A DNA stretch of 64,000 nucleotides from Limnanthes douglasii subsp. nivea (Eukaryota > Streptophyta > Magnoliopsida > Brassicales > Limnanthaceae): positions 69,774,352 to 69,838,351 of the forward strand of contig JAUPFV010000004.1 of the NCBI GenBank assembly GCA_036936605.1, read 5' to 3'. Positions 1-13,149 of the stretch are shown here, piece after piece; the first letter of the stretch is position 1, and each line of letters opens with the position of its first letter. A program made the translations under genes and the position numbers. The notes beneath the pieces were generated by a model. It was not told the origin of the DNA. It was given only the letters and a program-made list of their open reading frames with translations, and did not search any database.

Positions 1-900
1 TATATTATTTTTTATTTAGTCCGTTGTTAATCAAATAACGTTAGAAATCAAAATGCGCCACTTCAGACACAAAACACAATAAAAAAATCAAAAATAGAAA
101 AAATGGGTAAACAATAATGTCTATCTCTGCGGATGCTAACTTAAGAAAAAACGTTTCACTGTGATAAAAGAATGTGACAATTATCTTTTCTATAACCCTA
201 GAGATCTAGTTATAGTGGATTAAATGGATAACATATAATGGTTGTTCGTGTAATGGATCTAATATTGTAAACCTCGTGAATAATGGACTCATTCTCAAAA
301 AATATTTTATATGATACCAATATCTTTTGGTCACTATCACCAAATAAACGTTTCGTTCATCTTATTTTGTCAAATACCCTTAAGGCATCCACTTGATGGG
401 AACCCCAATTCGTTTTAGAGAATCTCGTTTTTGTCTAAGTGATACAGCCTTAGAATTATATAAGTTGGATTCTCGTGTGTAGTTATTATATTTAGCAACA
501 AAACAATAGCTTTGGCTAAATATAATTGTATGTAACTTAAATTATTATTATAAATTAACATTCTTATTTTTATATAACAAAATAAGAATTGTTTAGCAAC
601 CAACTTTTTTTATTTGTCATAATTTTATTTTAATTTTTCTTATTTATAAATTAAATATTTCTAATTGACCAATTAAAATATTAAAATTCTATTTATAAAT
701 TTAATATTTGTAATTAATTAATTATAATATTAAATTTAAATAACGAGAGTTCTCTCGCCAAGTAAATTCAAATTATAAGCTAAAATAGATACTCAAACAA
801 ATAATATATATATATATATATATAAATAATGTTTACAAAAACTAGGCTTTATAAGAACAACTATTAAATTCTATATTTATCAAAATTAATAAATCACATA
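1..900. other. AT-rich spacer without recognisable gene
   Basis: Very AT-rich, with no convincing coding segment on either strand. It contains a (TA)10 microsatellite at 805-824 whose length differs in every unit (10, 9, 7, 29, 6 and 6 TA in units 1 to 6). Short open frames here need non-ATG starts and are not supported. The equivalent spacer follows every RRM gene copy. Confidence 0.6.
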
Positions 901-914
901 AAATCTAACACATT

Positions 915-3900
915 TCAACAACCAATTTGGTGGGTCACTACTATTGAGATTGGTGTCTTTAAAAACAGCGTTAATGAATTTTTTTTATTCGATTTTTTGA
1001 ATTGTTTATCTTGTTCACTATCCTTTAATTGCATAACTTCTCTATTTTTTGACGAAGAAGATATAGTAAATTGAGAATTATTTGACTGAGAAAAAAATCT
1101 ACCAAGACTAGGAATAACATTACCCGGTTTTAAACTAATCTTAATATTTGTTGAAACATTCGGATACGAATCAGATAAAGAAGTATCGGGAGCACTTTTG
1201 TTTTTGTGATATAAATCAGAAATAAAGTACTAAAGAAAATACGAAATTCACGAGTCGTGAATGAGGAGATAAGAAGATCATATAAAATAAAATCACAAAT
1301 GATGCAACCTATGTATATAGAAAATGAAAAAGTAATATTCATATTAATCATGTATAATTTTTAAAAATAACTGCATCAAAATGATTATGTCAAATTAAAT
1401 AATTATATATAAGTCAATAATAAAATATACTACATAGTAATGTATATACATGCACAAATGACAAAGTTACAAGAAATTTATCTTCAAATTCAGGTAACGA
1501 AGAGAGAAATATAATAAAGAATAACCGAAACCAACCAATAAATTGAGTCATGAATGAGTTTTAGAAAGATTTGCAATGTTCATCAAAAAATTAATTGTTT
1601 GCTCGCCAAAAGAGGTGGAATTTAGTTTTCAACAAAACTTCATCAAAAGTGGAAGGATTTTTCTTGCTAGAAGGAGGGAACTTGTCAAAAGTAGTATGAT
1701 TTTATTCTTCATAGCATGGATTGCATCATAAACTGAAGCATTCTTATTGTTAGGTCAAAGTATTCGCCAGAGGTGGTGATATTTTTATTACTAGTAACAA
1801 CGGTTGTATTAGGGTAGAAGTATTTTTCTTATTGGGAGCAGAGAACTCGTGAGAAATAGAAAGACATTTCTTCTTGAAAACTGGCACCACGTCGAATCTT
1901 TTTGAGTCTTCGTATCTTTTCCTTGAGAGATTCTTCTAGTTGTGCAGTTTTCCTTTGAGAAGTGTTAAGATTGTCATTATTATGAAAAGGATTAATAACA
2001 CGGTCATGTTTTATTTTTTCGCAGATAAAGTTGTTGAGAGTATCATCAAAATCAACATCTTGGAGAGATTATTATGCATTATGGTCACGTTTATTTTTCC
2101 GACAAACAATCTTGTTAGGAGAAGCATCATCAATACTTGTTTATGTTTTCTTAGAACATTCAATCTGAAACCGAATTCGTTTTTGTTACACATTCGTTGA
2201 AGAAGAATACCTTGAACATATTAAGTAGTAGTTTCTTCTCCGGCTGTAGTAGGAGTAACATTTCCATCATAAGTTATGGTCAGTTATCGAACAGATAAAA
2301 CCAAGTAACGAGAAATTTTGTACTATAAAATGGAGGGATACGTAAGATACCAAACCGAGTAAGAAGCAAATAATAGGTTTAGGTTTGATAGATGATTTAT
2401 GTCAAAACCTTCATAAATATTTCTAAACAACTTCTAATAACTAGTAGAATATACAAAAGAGTGAAATACAAAAGAGAAACGTGAGTAAGCATGCAACAAA
2501 AAAAGAAGTTAAAATGTAATTAGAAAATCTTATATTATGTGTGTTCATCCAGCTTCATTCGATTTGACCATACTCTTGTTCAGTTAAATATTATGTTTTC
2601 TCGGTTACAAAAATTAAGGTGGTTTTGCAATGGCGGTTTTCCGACGAATGGGTTTTTCGAGTTTCTAAATATTAATATTTGTGAGGAAATTTAGAAACTA
2701 TATAGATATTCTCGGAATTTTTGAGCTAAGCATTATACGATGAGTATTGTGCAGTATCCATTAGTAGTTAGATGGGTAGGAAATATGCAAACATTTAACA
2801 AATCTTGGATGAATCTAGAAAGAGGTAATCAAAGACCCAATGATATACGGAAATAAAGAAACAGGCTTCTTCTTTTCTGTTTTGATAGATTAATTCATCA
2901 GTTTAGAAACACGAGTAATATATCATCAGGAAACCCTTATTCATTTTCAACGAGTTGATGTTCGTCTTCAATCATATTCTTCAAGGTTCTAAATAATTTA
3001 CCAAAAAGTTAGTTTATAAATTATTTTTCCAAAATCTACACGAGAAGGTTTGTTCATTACTTGTTTGGAAGGTCTTTTTCTTTTAAGAACCATTTATGGA
3101 TAAAAAGAAGAAACTTTATCGGTAGGGTTTTCAAACTGATTAAGTCTCTATTTTTTTTTTAACAAAAGATCATGAAAACAAAATTTTAGGCCCAACAAGG
3201 GGTTCATGAGAAGAGGAATTAAGGTTAATACTACAGTTCAAATGGTGAAGTGTGAAGTAAGAATTTCTATTACGAAATTAGGGATTTACCAACAAATCAA
3301 TAATATTTATTATATTATAACCATATTTTATTAGAAATCAGAACATGCATGAAAAAGATAAAGAGAGGAATCGATGTAGAAAATACCTACCGAAAGGATT
3401 CGAATACGAAGATGGATTTTTCGATATAATTATGGATTTACTTGCATAAAATCTGAGTCGTTTGATAAAAGTAGGATCAATGGTAAAATAGAGTTCATAT
3501 ATTTAAAAATAATAAAACGATTTAATTTTCTAAATAGTGAAATGATTTTTAAATGCTTCTGAATTCATAAGTGGTTAATATTATAATTAATTACACATAT
3601 AAGTGATTTAGTAAAATTTTGTGAATGCCATAACTTTTAAATAAAATTAACTCTTAATGTTACCTTCTTTACTTATTTAGTAGTGTTTGAAAATTGTTTT
3701 AGAAAATTAAATCATGGACTAGAGGAGTCGTTATAATCTTATATTCTATAGATGGTATATATTTTTTATAATGACGATGTAAATATATAACTAAAATAAC
3801 AAAAATATAACATGCATTTCATAAGAGAAAAACGAAAAACGAAAGACAGGGTCGAATATATACGAGATGATGATCACAAAAATACAAGATGCGGGTTGCG

Positions 3901-5268
3901 AAATAAAACACAAGTCCAAATTCATAAGGTGAAGAGAGAGTGAGCTAAAATGGAAAAAGAGAAGTGGAAAAGTATGATTAGGATTGTATGACAAAAATAT
4001 TTTTGTACCAAAAATTCTGAAGAATGGATAACAAAAACAAAAAAGACAACTAAGAAGAAGGAGAATGATTAGGAGGAAATTATCGTTAAAACTATATTGT
4101 GGATATATTTGTAATTTTAAGAATGTATGATATTTAAATAACAATATAAAATTTTATGAGATTGCGTTAGAAATTATTCAGTTGGAAAATAGAATTAAAA
4201 ATCATTAGCTATTGATATTTCTGTTTAAAGAATAATCCTATTAAATATAAAAAAAATGGAAAACAATTCTCAACCCAATATTAAAGCATTCAAAATAAAT
4301 TTTAATGATTTTTATAGTAACATTAAAATATGAAACTGTATTTTTTTTTACTTGGTTTTATATTTGTGTCCAATACATTATTCAGAGTTCCTAAAAATTG
4401 ACATCCAATTTTTAAATAAGGTGTCATAAATAACCTCCTGCCAATTTTTAAATAAGGTGTCATCATGTTCACCAAAGGGATCAAATTTTCTGTTATTACG
4501 ACTTTATAGATACTTAATTCAACTCATGGTGAATATAGCCCTATTCTTTGATGGTATCAGACTTTATGTGGCTTCCCAATTGCTTTTAATACATCAAAAA
4601 TTGCTTCCCCATTGTACATATATTCAAGTAAGTTTGCTAGAGAAATCCACATGAGTTATGGAAGATTCATACTTAAGGTTAAAGTGAGGGTTTCATTTTA
4701 AAACTTCATATGCGGAAATGCTTAGGGTCGCAAAGGGAAGGATTACAATCACATATGGACCCACATTTCATTAGAACTTGTGGACTTATCATAATTTGGC
4801 TATTAACGAATGTTTTGAGTTGGACTAAAATCTTGTCATGTCTTGTGTTGTATAGCAAATTGACATGTTGCTTCCTTTCTTGATACGAGCATTGATGTCA
4901 AGTGATTCTTTTAGTTTTCCAATAGTCGCTTCTGCATAGGTTTGGGTATTTGAAATAGATTATTGGTTTTTATTTTTTTGTAAATAAAGGTTTATTGAAA
5001 ACGTTATATGGGCCTAAGATTGAGTATTTGATGAGTAAAATACTGTGATTTTGTGACAAAACTAGCATTTAATAAGAAGCTGTGATTTTGTGATAAAACT
5101 TACATTTTGTGGTTAATTGATCAGAAACTTAATTTGACAGAGGAGGAAAGTCCTCAACATTCAATAAATCCGAAGTGTTTTCGGAAATCATTTTGGATCT
5201 CGTGAAGATAATTTGAAAGGAGGGTGATGGGCGGGTTTTCCTTTGTCGTGGGAGCTCGTCTCCTGCAT
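915..5268 (-). pseudogene. Decayed minus-strand gene, unit 1
   Basis: Several minus-strand segments look like protein coding but lie in different frames and are split by stops. From 5' to 3': an ATG at 5268 followed by about 26 codons (MQETSSHDKGKPAHHPPF), then after a frame change a segment ending NVEDFPPLS; an ATG at 3093 opening MVLKRKRPSKQVMNKPSR; a segment YDGNVTPTTAGEETTT near 2260; a 79-codon open stretch at 1832-2068 rich in Lys and Glu; and a 104-codon open stretch at 915-1229 containing DTSLSDSYPNVSTNIK. The composition (Ser, Lys, Asn, Pro, basic clusters) suggests a disordered, perhaps nuclear, protein. I do not recognise the family. Some breaks may be introns instead of mutations; a GTAGGT donor follows a Ser/Asn-rich segment near 3390. 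It diverges from the RRM gene with about 620 bp between. Confidence 0.35.
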
Positions 5269-5504
5269 TCTTAATAATGTGAATAAAGAAATGGTGGTGG
5301 TCGGCGCATAAAAAATTAAGAAAAAAATAAAGACTTCCATTCGGTTAGGTGTTCTACCGAATTAGTAGCTTTTCAAAGATATATTTTTTTCCAAAACATA
5401 TTATTCATAACATCTCACAAAAGCATTTATCTTTTTAAATATTTTAAACATTTAAAAACTATATTAATAGATTAGATGTTTTAAAGAAAATGCCTCAAAA
5501 CAAA

Positions 5505-5513
5505 TTGATATAA
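5505..5513. other. Empty MULE target site, unit 1
   Basis: Single copy of TTGATATAA at the position where units 2 and 6 carry the MULE. Equivalent empty sites are at 32045-32053 (unit 3), 39576-39584 (unit 4) and 47068-47076 (unit 5). They show the pre-insertion sequence and prove the target duplication in unit 2. Confidence 0.9.
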
Positions 5514-5873
5514 TATTTAAAAAATGGTTGAAACCTCCTAAAAAACTATCTAATTTAAAAAGTCAATGAATTTGTAATATATATATATATATATATGAAC
5601 CGAAAAAAATCCAAAATTAAAAACAAAATTTTCAAACTTGAACTATTTATAAAAAACTTTAAAAGAAATATTCTAAAAAAAATCTATCCAATTTGCATTA
5701 ACAAAATGATCCAACAAATATATAGGTTATTTTTTTTGGTTCGATAATAAATGTAATTATACATAAAGAGGACGTTAATCAAGACATTTGTGAAAGGTAG
5801 TTGATTTACATATATGTGCACAAAACAAATTGGTGTCTTTTGGAAAACATCACACCCTTACAATTGGTGCGTA

Positions 5874-5892
5874 AAACCCTAATGTATATATA
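5874..5892 (+). promoter_or_regulatory. Telo-box plus TATA box of RRM gene, unit 1
   Basis: AAACCCTAA (5874-5882) matches the plant telo-box. TATATATA at 5885-5892 follows directly. It lies 80 bp upstream of the ATG at 5972, a normal spacing for a TATA box and a short leader, which supports that ATG over the in-frame upstream ATG at 5882. Telo-boxes are known from promoters of genes active in dividing cells and in the translation machinery. Confidence 0.5.
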
Positions 5893-5971
5893 CCGTTGGA
5901 GAGCACACATTTTGCATATCCAAGTAAAAAGAAAAGTGTTTCTCATCAGTGCATTTGTCAATTACATCCAA

Positions 5972-7125
5972 ATGAATTCCTCTGTAACAATTTGTTCTGT
6001 CCCTTCTCTTTATGAAAAAAATTATACTGTTTCAAAAGAATATTTTGAAGTTTTTTATGAAGTGGACATCATCCTTTTCACTAGATTCGTGTTGTACTTA
6101 GGGCGTGACATGGCAGAGTCAATCCAGGTGATGGGATTCCTCCTATTTCTGGAACACGAGGATAAGACACGGAACTTGGTGGCTGACTTGTGCGAAGATG
6201 ACGATGAAACAATCAGCGCCCTAGCAGAGGAAGTGTCCTTATGTCTTAGATGCATCAAGAGTGAAGAGTGGCCTTTCATTGAAGGGCACGACGAGGGTAT
6301 GATCCCTATTATTCAAAGTAGACTAAGGAACAAAAACCTTGATCTCAAATTCTTTCATTATCACCGAGTGGAGATCGTAGACACGGTTATGAAGAATGTG
6401 AACAACATTTGCTTGAGAGCATTTGCGGATGTCATTGCCAATATTACACAAAATCATTGTGGCCAAGTCATTAACCCACCTAATATTCACCCATCCTCCC
6501 CTGAAAATGAGATGTTTAATGGCATAAGTATCAGCCAATATGGATATAACCATCCAGACATTATGCAGTCAGAAATATGTGCCCTTCGGGAGAGGGATAT
6601 TCTGGAGAGTCAAAGGAACAAATCACAAGCGGGAGAAACCTTTGAACCTGCAAATGATAGAACAATGTTTCTCACTTTCTCAAAAGGGTATCCTCTTTCA
6701 CACATACAAGTCAGAGAATTTTTTACAAGGTCAGTATATCCCACATAATTTTGTAAAGTTCTTTAAAGGCCTGTCAATCAAAACATAATTCGTATAACAA
6801 AATTTTGAAAAAAGAAACTGTTACTTATTAATGAAGTTAATTTCCAGTAAAAATGCATTTGTAGGTCAGTACATACATATAATCTGTCTCTGTGCTTTGC
6901 TCCTTCTGAAACTTTTTATACTAATGTTTAAAATACTGCTATAACAGGAAATTTGGGGATTGCATAGAAACTATTCATATGCAAAGAGTAGACGTACGTG
7001 AGCAGTCGCTGTATGCACGTGTTGTGCTCCGAACTGCTCCAATGCTCCAAGCAGTGCTTGGCGGAGTCGCCAAGGCCAAGTTCACTATTAATGGCAAGCA
7101 TGTTCGGGCTCGCAAATATGTCTAA
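5972..7125 (+). CDS. RRM-domain protein, two exons, unit 1
   Basis: Exons 5972-6729 and 6948-7125, giving 311 aa. The intron (6730-6947) starts GTCAGT and ends ATAACAG and splits an Arg codon; joining restores FFTRKFGDCIETIHMQ, the middle of an RRM-like fold. Residues 1 to about 170 form a helical region (YTVSKEYFEVF, then LFTRFVLYLGRD) typical of a plant family of unknown function that ends in an RRM. The RRM runs from about 229 (DRTMFLTFSKGYP, RNP2-like) through SLYARVVLRT (RNP1 position, lacking the usual aromatic pattern) to KFTINGKHVRARKYV at the C terminus. It probably binds RNA, but that is inferred. The start at 5972 is chosen because a TATA box lies 80 bp upstream; an in-frame ATG at 5882 overlaps that box. 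All five copies encode the same exon 1 protein. Confidence 0.75.
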
Positions 7126-8402
7126 ACCTATCCGATAGTGTTGGAGGATTAATACATCATTCCGCCTTTGGTTCAAAGTGCAACAAATGAGTTTATTTTT
7201 TGTCCGTGTTTTAATTTTCTTTCAGTGTAGGGTTCTTCTTCTTCATTTATAAAAAATAAAATTTTGATGAAGATTTTGGTTTTAAAACAAAGTGTATGAG
7301 TATTGGTTGGAGATGGGTATTTTCTACCGTCCAAATACGTAATATAATAGGTTTTCTTTTTCATAACTTTCTTGGACTCCGTTTCCATATGTAGCATTTG
7401 ATTTATCTTCAGTTTCAAATTATATTTTTTTATATTAAAAATCGGATATGGCCATGAGTAGAGCAACGACCATTTCTATGATAAAAGTTTTAATTATATT
7501 ATTTTTTATTTAGTCCGTTGTTAATCAAATAACGTTAGAAATCAAAATGCGCCACTTCAGACACAAAACACAATAAAAAAATCAAAAATAGAAAAAATGG
7601 GTAAACAATAATGTCTATCTCTGCGGATGCTAACTTAAGAAAAAACGTTTCACTGTGATAAAAGAATGTGACAATTATCTTTTCTATAACCCTAGAGATC
7701 TAGTTATAGTGGATTAAATGGATAACATATAATGGTTGTTCGTGTAATGGATCTAATATTGTAAACCTCGTGAATAATGGACTCATTCTCAAAAAATATT
7801 TTATATGATACCAATATCTTTTGGTCACTATCACCAAATAAACGTTTCGTTCATCTTATTTTGTCAAATACCCTTAAGGCATCCACTTGATGGGAACCCC
7901 AATTCGTTTTAGAGAATCTCTTTTTTGTCTAAGTGATACAGCCTTAGAATTATATAAGTTGGATTCTCGTGTGTAGTTATTATATTTAGCAACAAAACAA
8001 TAGCTTTGGCTAAATATAATTGTATGTAACTTAAAATATTATTATAAATTAACATTCTTATTTTTATATAACAAAATAAGAATTGTTTAGCAACCAACTT
8101 TTTTTATTTGTCATAATTTTATTTTAATTTTTCTTATTTATAAATTAAATATTTCTAATTGACCAATTAAAATATTAAAATTCTATTTATAAATTTAATA
8201 TTTGTAATTAATTAATTATAATATTAAATTTAAATAACGAGAGTTCTCTCGCCAAGTAAATTCAAATTATAAGCTAAAATAGATACTCAAACAAATAATA
8301 TATATATATATATATAATGTTTACAAAAACTAGGCTTTATAAGAACAACTATTAAATTCTATATTTATCAAAATTAATAAATCACATAAAATCTAACACA
8401 TT
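7126..8402. other. Intergenic spacer between RRM gene 1 and unit 2 remnants
   Basis: Downstream region of the RRM gene plus the AT-rich start of unit 2. It probably holds the RRM 3' UTR. Small open frames on the minus strand here start at non-ATG codons and recur only because the units are near-identical copies. Nothing else recognised. Confidence 0.5.
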
Positions 8403-11400
8403 TCAACAACCAATTTGGTGGGTCACTACTATTGAGATTGGTGTCTTTAAAAACAGCGTTAATGAATTTTTTTTATTCGATTTTTTGAATTGTTTATCTT
8501 GTTCACTATCCTTTAATTGCATAACTTCTCTATTTTTTGACGAAGAAGATATAGTAAATTGAGAATTATTTGACTGAGAAAAAAATCCACCAAGACTAGG
8601 AATAACATTACCCGGTTTTAAACTAATCTTAATATTTGTTGAAACATTCGGATACGAATCAGATAAAGAAGTATCGGGAGCACTTTTGTTTTTGTGATAT
8701 AAATCAGAAATAAAGTACTAAAGAAAATACGAAATTCACGAGTCGTGAATGAGGAGATAAGAAGATCATATAAAATAAAATCACAAATGATGCAACCTAT
8801 GTATATAGAAAATGAAAAAGTAATATTCATATTAATCATGTATAATTTTTAAAAATAACTGCATCAAAATGATTATGTCAAATTAAATAATTATATATAA
8901 GTCAATAATAAAATATACTACATAGTAATGTATATACATGCACAAATGACAAAGTTACAAGAAATTTATCTTCAAATTCAGGTAACGAAGAGAGAAATAT
9001 AATAAAGAATAACCGAAACCAACCAATAAATTGAGTCATGAATGAGTTTTAGAAAGATTTGCAATGTTCATCAAAAAATTAATTGTTTGCTCGCCAAAAG
9101 AGGTGGAATTTAGTTTTCAACAAAACTTCATCAAAAGTGGAAGGATTTTTCTTGCTAGAAGGAGGGAACTTGTCAAAAGTAGTATGATTTTATTCTTCAT
9201 AGCATGGATTGCATCATAAACTGAAGCATTCTTATTGTTAGGTCAAAGTATTCGCCAGAGGTGGTGATATTTTTATTACTAGTAACAACGGTTGTATTAG
9301 GGTAGAAGTATTTTTCTTATTGGGAGCAGAGAACTCGTGAGAAATAGAAAGACATTTCTTCTTGAAAACTGGCACCACGTCGAATCTTTTTTAGTCTTCG
9401 TATCTTTTCCTTGAGAGATTCTTCTAGTTGTGCAGTTTTCCTTTGAGAAGTGTTAAGATTGTCATTATTATGAAAAGGATTAATAACACGGTCATGTTTT
9501 ATTTTTTCGCAGATAAAGTTGTTGAGAGTATCATCAAAATCAACATCTTGGAGAGATTATTATGCATTATGGTCACGTTTATTTTTCCGACAAACAATCT
9601 TGTTAGGAGAAGCATCATCAATACTTGTTTATGTTTTCTTAGAACATTCAATCTGAAACCGAATTCGTTTTTGTTACACATTCGTTGAAGAAGAATACCT
9701 TGAACATATTAAGTAGTAGTTTCTTCTCCGGCTGTAGTAGGAGTAACATTTCCATCATAAGTTATGGTCAGTTATCGAACAGATAAAACCAAGTAACGAG
9801 AAATTTTGTACTATAAAATGGAGGGATACGTAAGATACCAAACCGAGTAAGAAGCAAATAATAGGTTTAGGTTTGATAGATGATTTATGTCAAAACCTTC
9901 ATAAATATTTCTAAACAACTTCTAATAACTAGTAGAATATACAAAAGAGTGAAATACAAAAGAGAAACGTGAGTAAGCATGCAACAAAAAAAGAAGTTAA
10001 AATGTAATTAGAAAATCTTATATTATGTGTGTTCATCCAGCTTCATTCGATTTGACCATACTCTTGTTCAGTTAAATATTATGTTTTCTCGGTTACAAAA
10101 ATTAAGGTGGTTTTGCAATGGCGGTTTTCCGACGAATGGGTTTTTCGAGTTTCTAAATATTAATATTTGTGAGGAAATTTAGAAACTATATAGATATTCT
10201 CGGAATTTTTGAGCTAAGCATTATACGATGAGTATTGTGCAGTATCCATTAGTAGTTAGATGGGTAGGAAATATGCAAACATTTAACAAATCTTGGATGA
10301 ATCTAGAAAGAGGTAATCAAAGACCCAATGATATACGGAAATAAAGAAACAGGCTTCTTCTTTTCTGTTTTGATAGATTAATTCATCAGTTTAGAAACAC
10401 GAGTAATATATCATCAGGAAACCCTTATTCATTTTCAACGAGTTGATGTTCGTCTTCAATCATATTCTTCAAGGTTCTAAATAATTTACCAAAAAGTTAG
10501 TTTATAAATTATTTTTCCAAAATCTACACGAGAAGGTTTGTTCATTACTTGTTTGGAAGGTCTTTTTCTTTTAAGAACCATTTATGGATAAAAAGAAGAA
10601 ACTTTATCGGTAGGGTTTTCAAACTGATTAAGTCTCTATTTTTTTTTTAACAAAAGATCATGAAAACAAAATTTTAGGCCCAACAAGGGGTTCATGAGAA
10701 GAGGAATTAAGGTTAATACTACAGTTCAAATGGTGAAGTGTGAAGTAAGAATTTCTATTACGAAATTAGGGATTTACCAACAAATCAATAATATTTATTA
10801 TATTATAACCATATTTTATTAGAAATCAGAACATGCATGAAAAAGATAAAGAGAGAAATCGATGTAGAAAATACCTACCGAAAGGATTCGAATACGAAGA
10901 TGGATTTTTCGATATAATTATGGATTTACTTGCATAAAATCTGAGTCGTTTGATAAAAGTAGGATCAATGGTAAAATAGAGTTCATATATTTAAAAACAA
11001 TAAAACGATTTAATTTTCTAAATAGTGAAATGATTTTTAAATGCTTCTGAATTCATAAGTGGTTAATATTATAATTAATTACACATATAAGTGATTTAGT
11101 AAAATTTTGTGAATGCCATAACTTTTAAATAAAATTAACTCTTAATGTTACCTTCTTTACTTATTTAGTAGTGTTTGAAAATTGTTTTAGAAAATTAAAT
11201 CATGGACTAGAGGAGTCGTTATAATCTTATATTCTATAGATGGTATATATTTTTTATAATGACGATGTAAATATATATCTAAAATAACAAAAATATAACA
11301 TGCATTTCATAAGAGAAAAACGAAAAACGAAAGACAGGGTCGAATATATACGAGATGATGATCACAAAAATACAAGATGCGGGTTGCGAAATAAAACACA

Positions 11401-12755
11401 AGTCCAAATTCATAAGGTGAAGAGAGAGTGAGCTAAAATGGAAAAAGAGAAGTGGAAAAGTATGATTAGGATTGTATGACAAAAATATTTTTGTACCAAA
11501 AATTCTGAAGAATGGATAACAAAAACAAAAAAGACAACTAAGAAGAAGGAGAATGATTAGGAGGAAATTATCGTTAAAACTATATTGTGGATATATTTGT
11601 AATTTTAAGAATGTATGATATTTAAATAACAATATAAAATTTTATGAGATTGCGTTAGAAATTATTCAGTTGGAAAATAGAATTAAAAATCATTAGCTAT
11701 TGATATTTCTGTTTAAACAATAATCCTATTAAATATAAAAAAATGGAAAACAATTCTCAACCCAATATTAAAGCATTCAAAATAAATTTTAATGATTTTT
11801 AGAGTAACATTAAAATATGAAACTGTTTTTTTTTTTACTTGGTTTTATATTTGTGTCCAATACATTATTCAGAGTTCCTAAAAATTGACATCCAATTTTT
11901 AAATAAGGTGTCATAAATAACCTCCTGCCAATTTTTAAATAAGGTGTCATCATGTTCACCAAAGGGATCAAATTTTCTGTTATTACGACTTTATAGATAC
12001 TTAATTCAACTCATGGTGAATATAGCCCTATTCTTTGATGGTATCAGACTTTATGTGGCTTCCCAATTGCTTTTAATACATCGACAATTGCTTCCCCATT
12101 GTACATATATTCAAGTAAGTTTGCTAGAGAAATCCACATGAGTTATGGAAGATTCATACTTAAGGTTAAAGTGAGGGTTTCATTTTAAAACTTCATATGC
12201 GGAAATGCTTAGGGTCGCAAAGGGAAGGATTACAATCACATATGGACCCACATTTCATTAGAACTTGTGGACTTATCATAATTTGGCTATTAACGAATGT
12301 TTTGAGTTGGACTAAAATCTTGTCATGTCTTGTGTTGTATAGCAAATTGACATGTTGCTTCCTTTCTTGATACGAGCATTGATGTCAAGTGATTCTTTTA
12401 GTTTTCCAATAGTCGCTTCTGCATAGGTTTGGGTATTTGAAATAGATTATTGGTTTTTATTTTTTTGTAAATAAAGGTTTATTGAAAACGTTATATGGGC
12501 CTAAGATTGAGTATTTGATGAGTAAAATACTGTGATTTTGTGACAAAACTAGCATTTAATAAGAAGCTGTGATTTTGTGATAAAACTTACATTTTGTGGT
12601 TAATTGATCAGAAACTTAATTTGACAGAGGAGGAAAGTCCTCAACATTCAATAAATCCGAAGTGTTTTCGGAAATAATTTTGGATCTCGTGAAGATAATT
12701 TGAAAGGAGGGTGATGGGCGGGTTTTCCTTTGTCGTGGGAGCTCGTCTCCTGCAT
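8403..12755 (-). pseudogene. Decayed minus-strand gene, unit 2
   Basis: Same set of coding-like fragments as in unit 1, from an ATG at 12755 down to the stop at 8403. At the site corresponding to 5212 of unit 1 this copy has A where unit 1 has C, removing an in-frame ATG-like codon. No intact frame; function unknown. Confidence 0.35.
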
Positions 12756-12991
12756 TCTTAATAATGTGAATAAGGAAATGGTGGTGGTCGGCGCAAAAAA
12801 AATTAAGAAAAAAATAAAGACTTCCATTCGGTTAGGTGTTCTACCGAATTAGTAGCTTTTCAAAGATATATTTTTTTCCAAAACATATTATTCATAACAT
12901 GTCACAAAAGCAGTTATCTTTTTAAATATTTTAAACATTTAAAAACTATATTAATAGATTAGATGTTTTAAAGAAAATGCCTCAAAACAAA

Positions 12992-13000
12992 TTGATATAA
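12992..13000. repeat. 9-bp target-site duplication, left side of MULE copy 1
   Basis: TTGATATAA, repeated exactly at 25681-25689 and present once in the empty units. Nine bases is the typical duplication length for Mutator-like transposons. Confidence 0.95.
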
Positions 13001-13028
13001 GAGAAAAGTACCCCTAAATACCTTCTCA
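13001..13028 (+). repeat. Left terminal inverted repeat (degenerate), copy 1
   Basis: Begins GAGAAAAGTACCCCTAAATA. Compared with the reverse complement of the right end, about 19 of 28 positions agree, densest around TACCTT at positions 19-24. Confidence 0.65.
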
Positions 13029-13115
13029 ACTATCAAATACCAAGATGGTACCCGTTTTTGGACTAGTTTCAAAAACTACCTAGAGCCATAATATGGACAA
13101 TTATACCCTTTAGGG

Positions 13116-13123
13116 TATAAAAG
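13116..13123 (+). promoter_or_regulatory. TATA box of the Ulp1 gene, copy 1
   Basis: TATAAAAG, 115 bp inside the left end. A start site would be expected near 13150, followed by a spliced leader. The position just inside the terminus mirrors the transposase promoter at the other end. Confidence 0.6.
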
Positions 13124-13149
13124 GGGTTATTTTCTTGAAACCCACTTTT

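Larger units (their letters stand above)
1..7494 (+). repeat. Tandem repeat unit 1 (7.49 kb)
   Basis: The whole stretch recurs in the same orientation with about 1% differences (judged by eye) at 7495, 27665, 34035, 41572 and 49052. The unit start is arbitrary because the array runs off the window. It holds remnants of a decayed minus-strand gene (915-5268), an intergenic gap with the empty MULE site TTGATATAA (5505-5513), and the plus-strand RRM gene (5972-7125). It shares private variants with unit 2, for example in the region around 930-960 and around 3930. Confidence 0.95.

Noticed and set aside
1940..2200. 86-aa plus-strand frame opposite the decayed gene
   Set aside because: TTG start; it is the antisense shadow of the coding-like minus-strand remnants.
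3791..4144. 117-aa hydrophobic minus-strand frame present in most units
   Set aside because: It needs a TTG start, its composition is what AT-rich DNA gives, and it is truncated in unit 4. It recurs only because the units are copies.
4457..4654. 65-aa plus-strand frame, repeated in each unit
   Set aside because: GTG start, no domain, no promoter context, no eukaryotic start codon in place.
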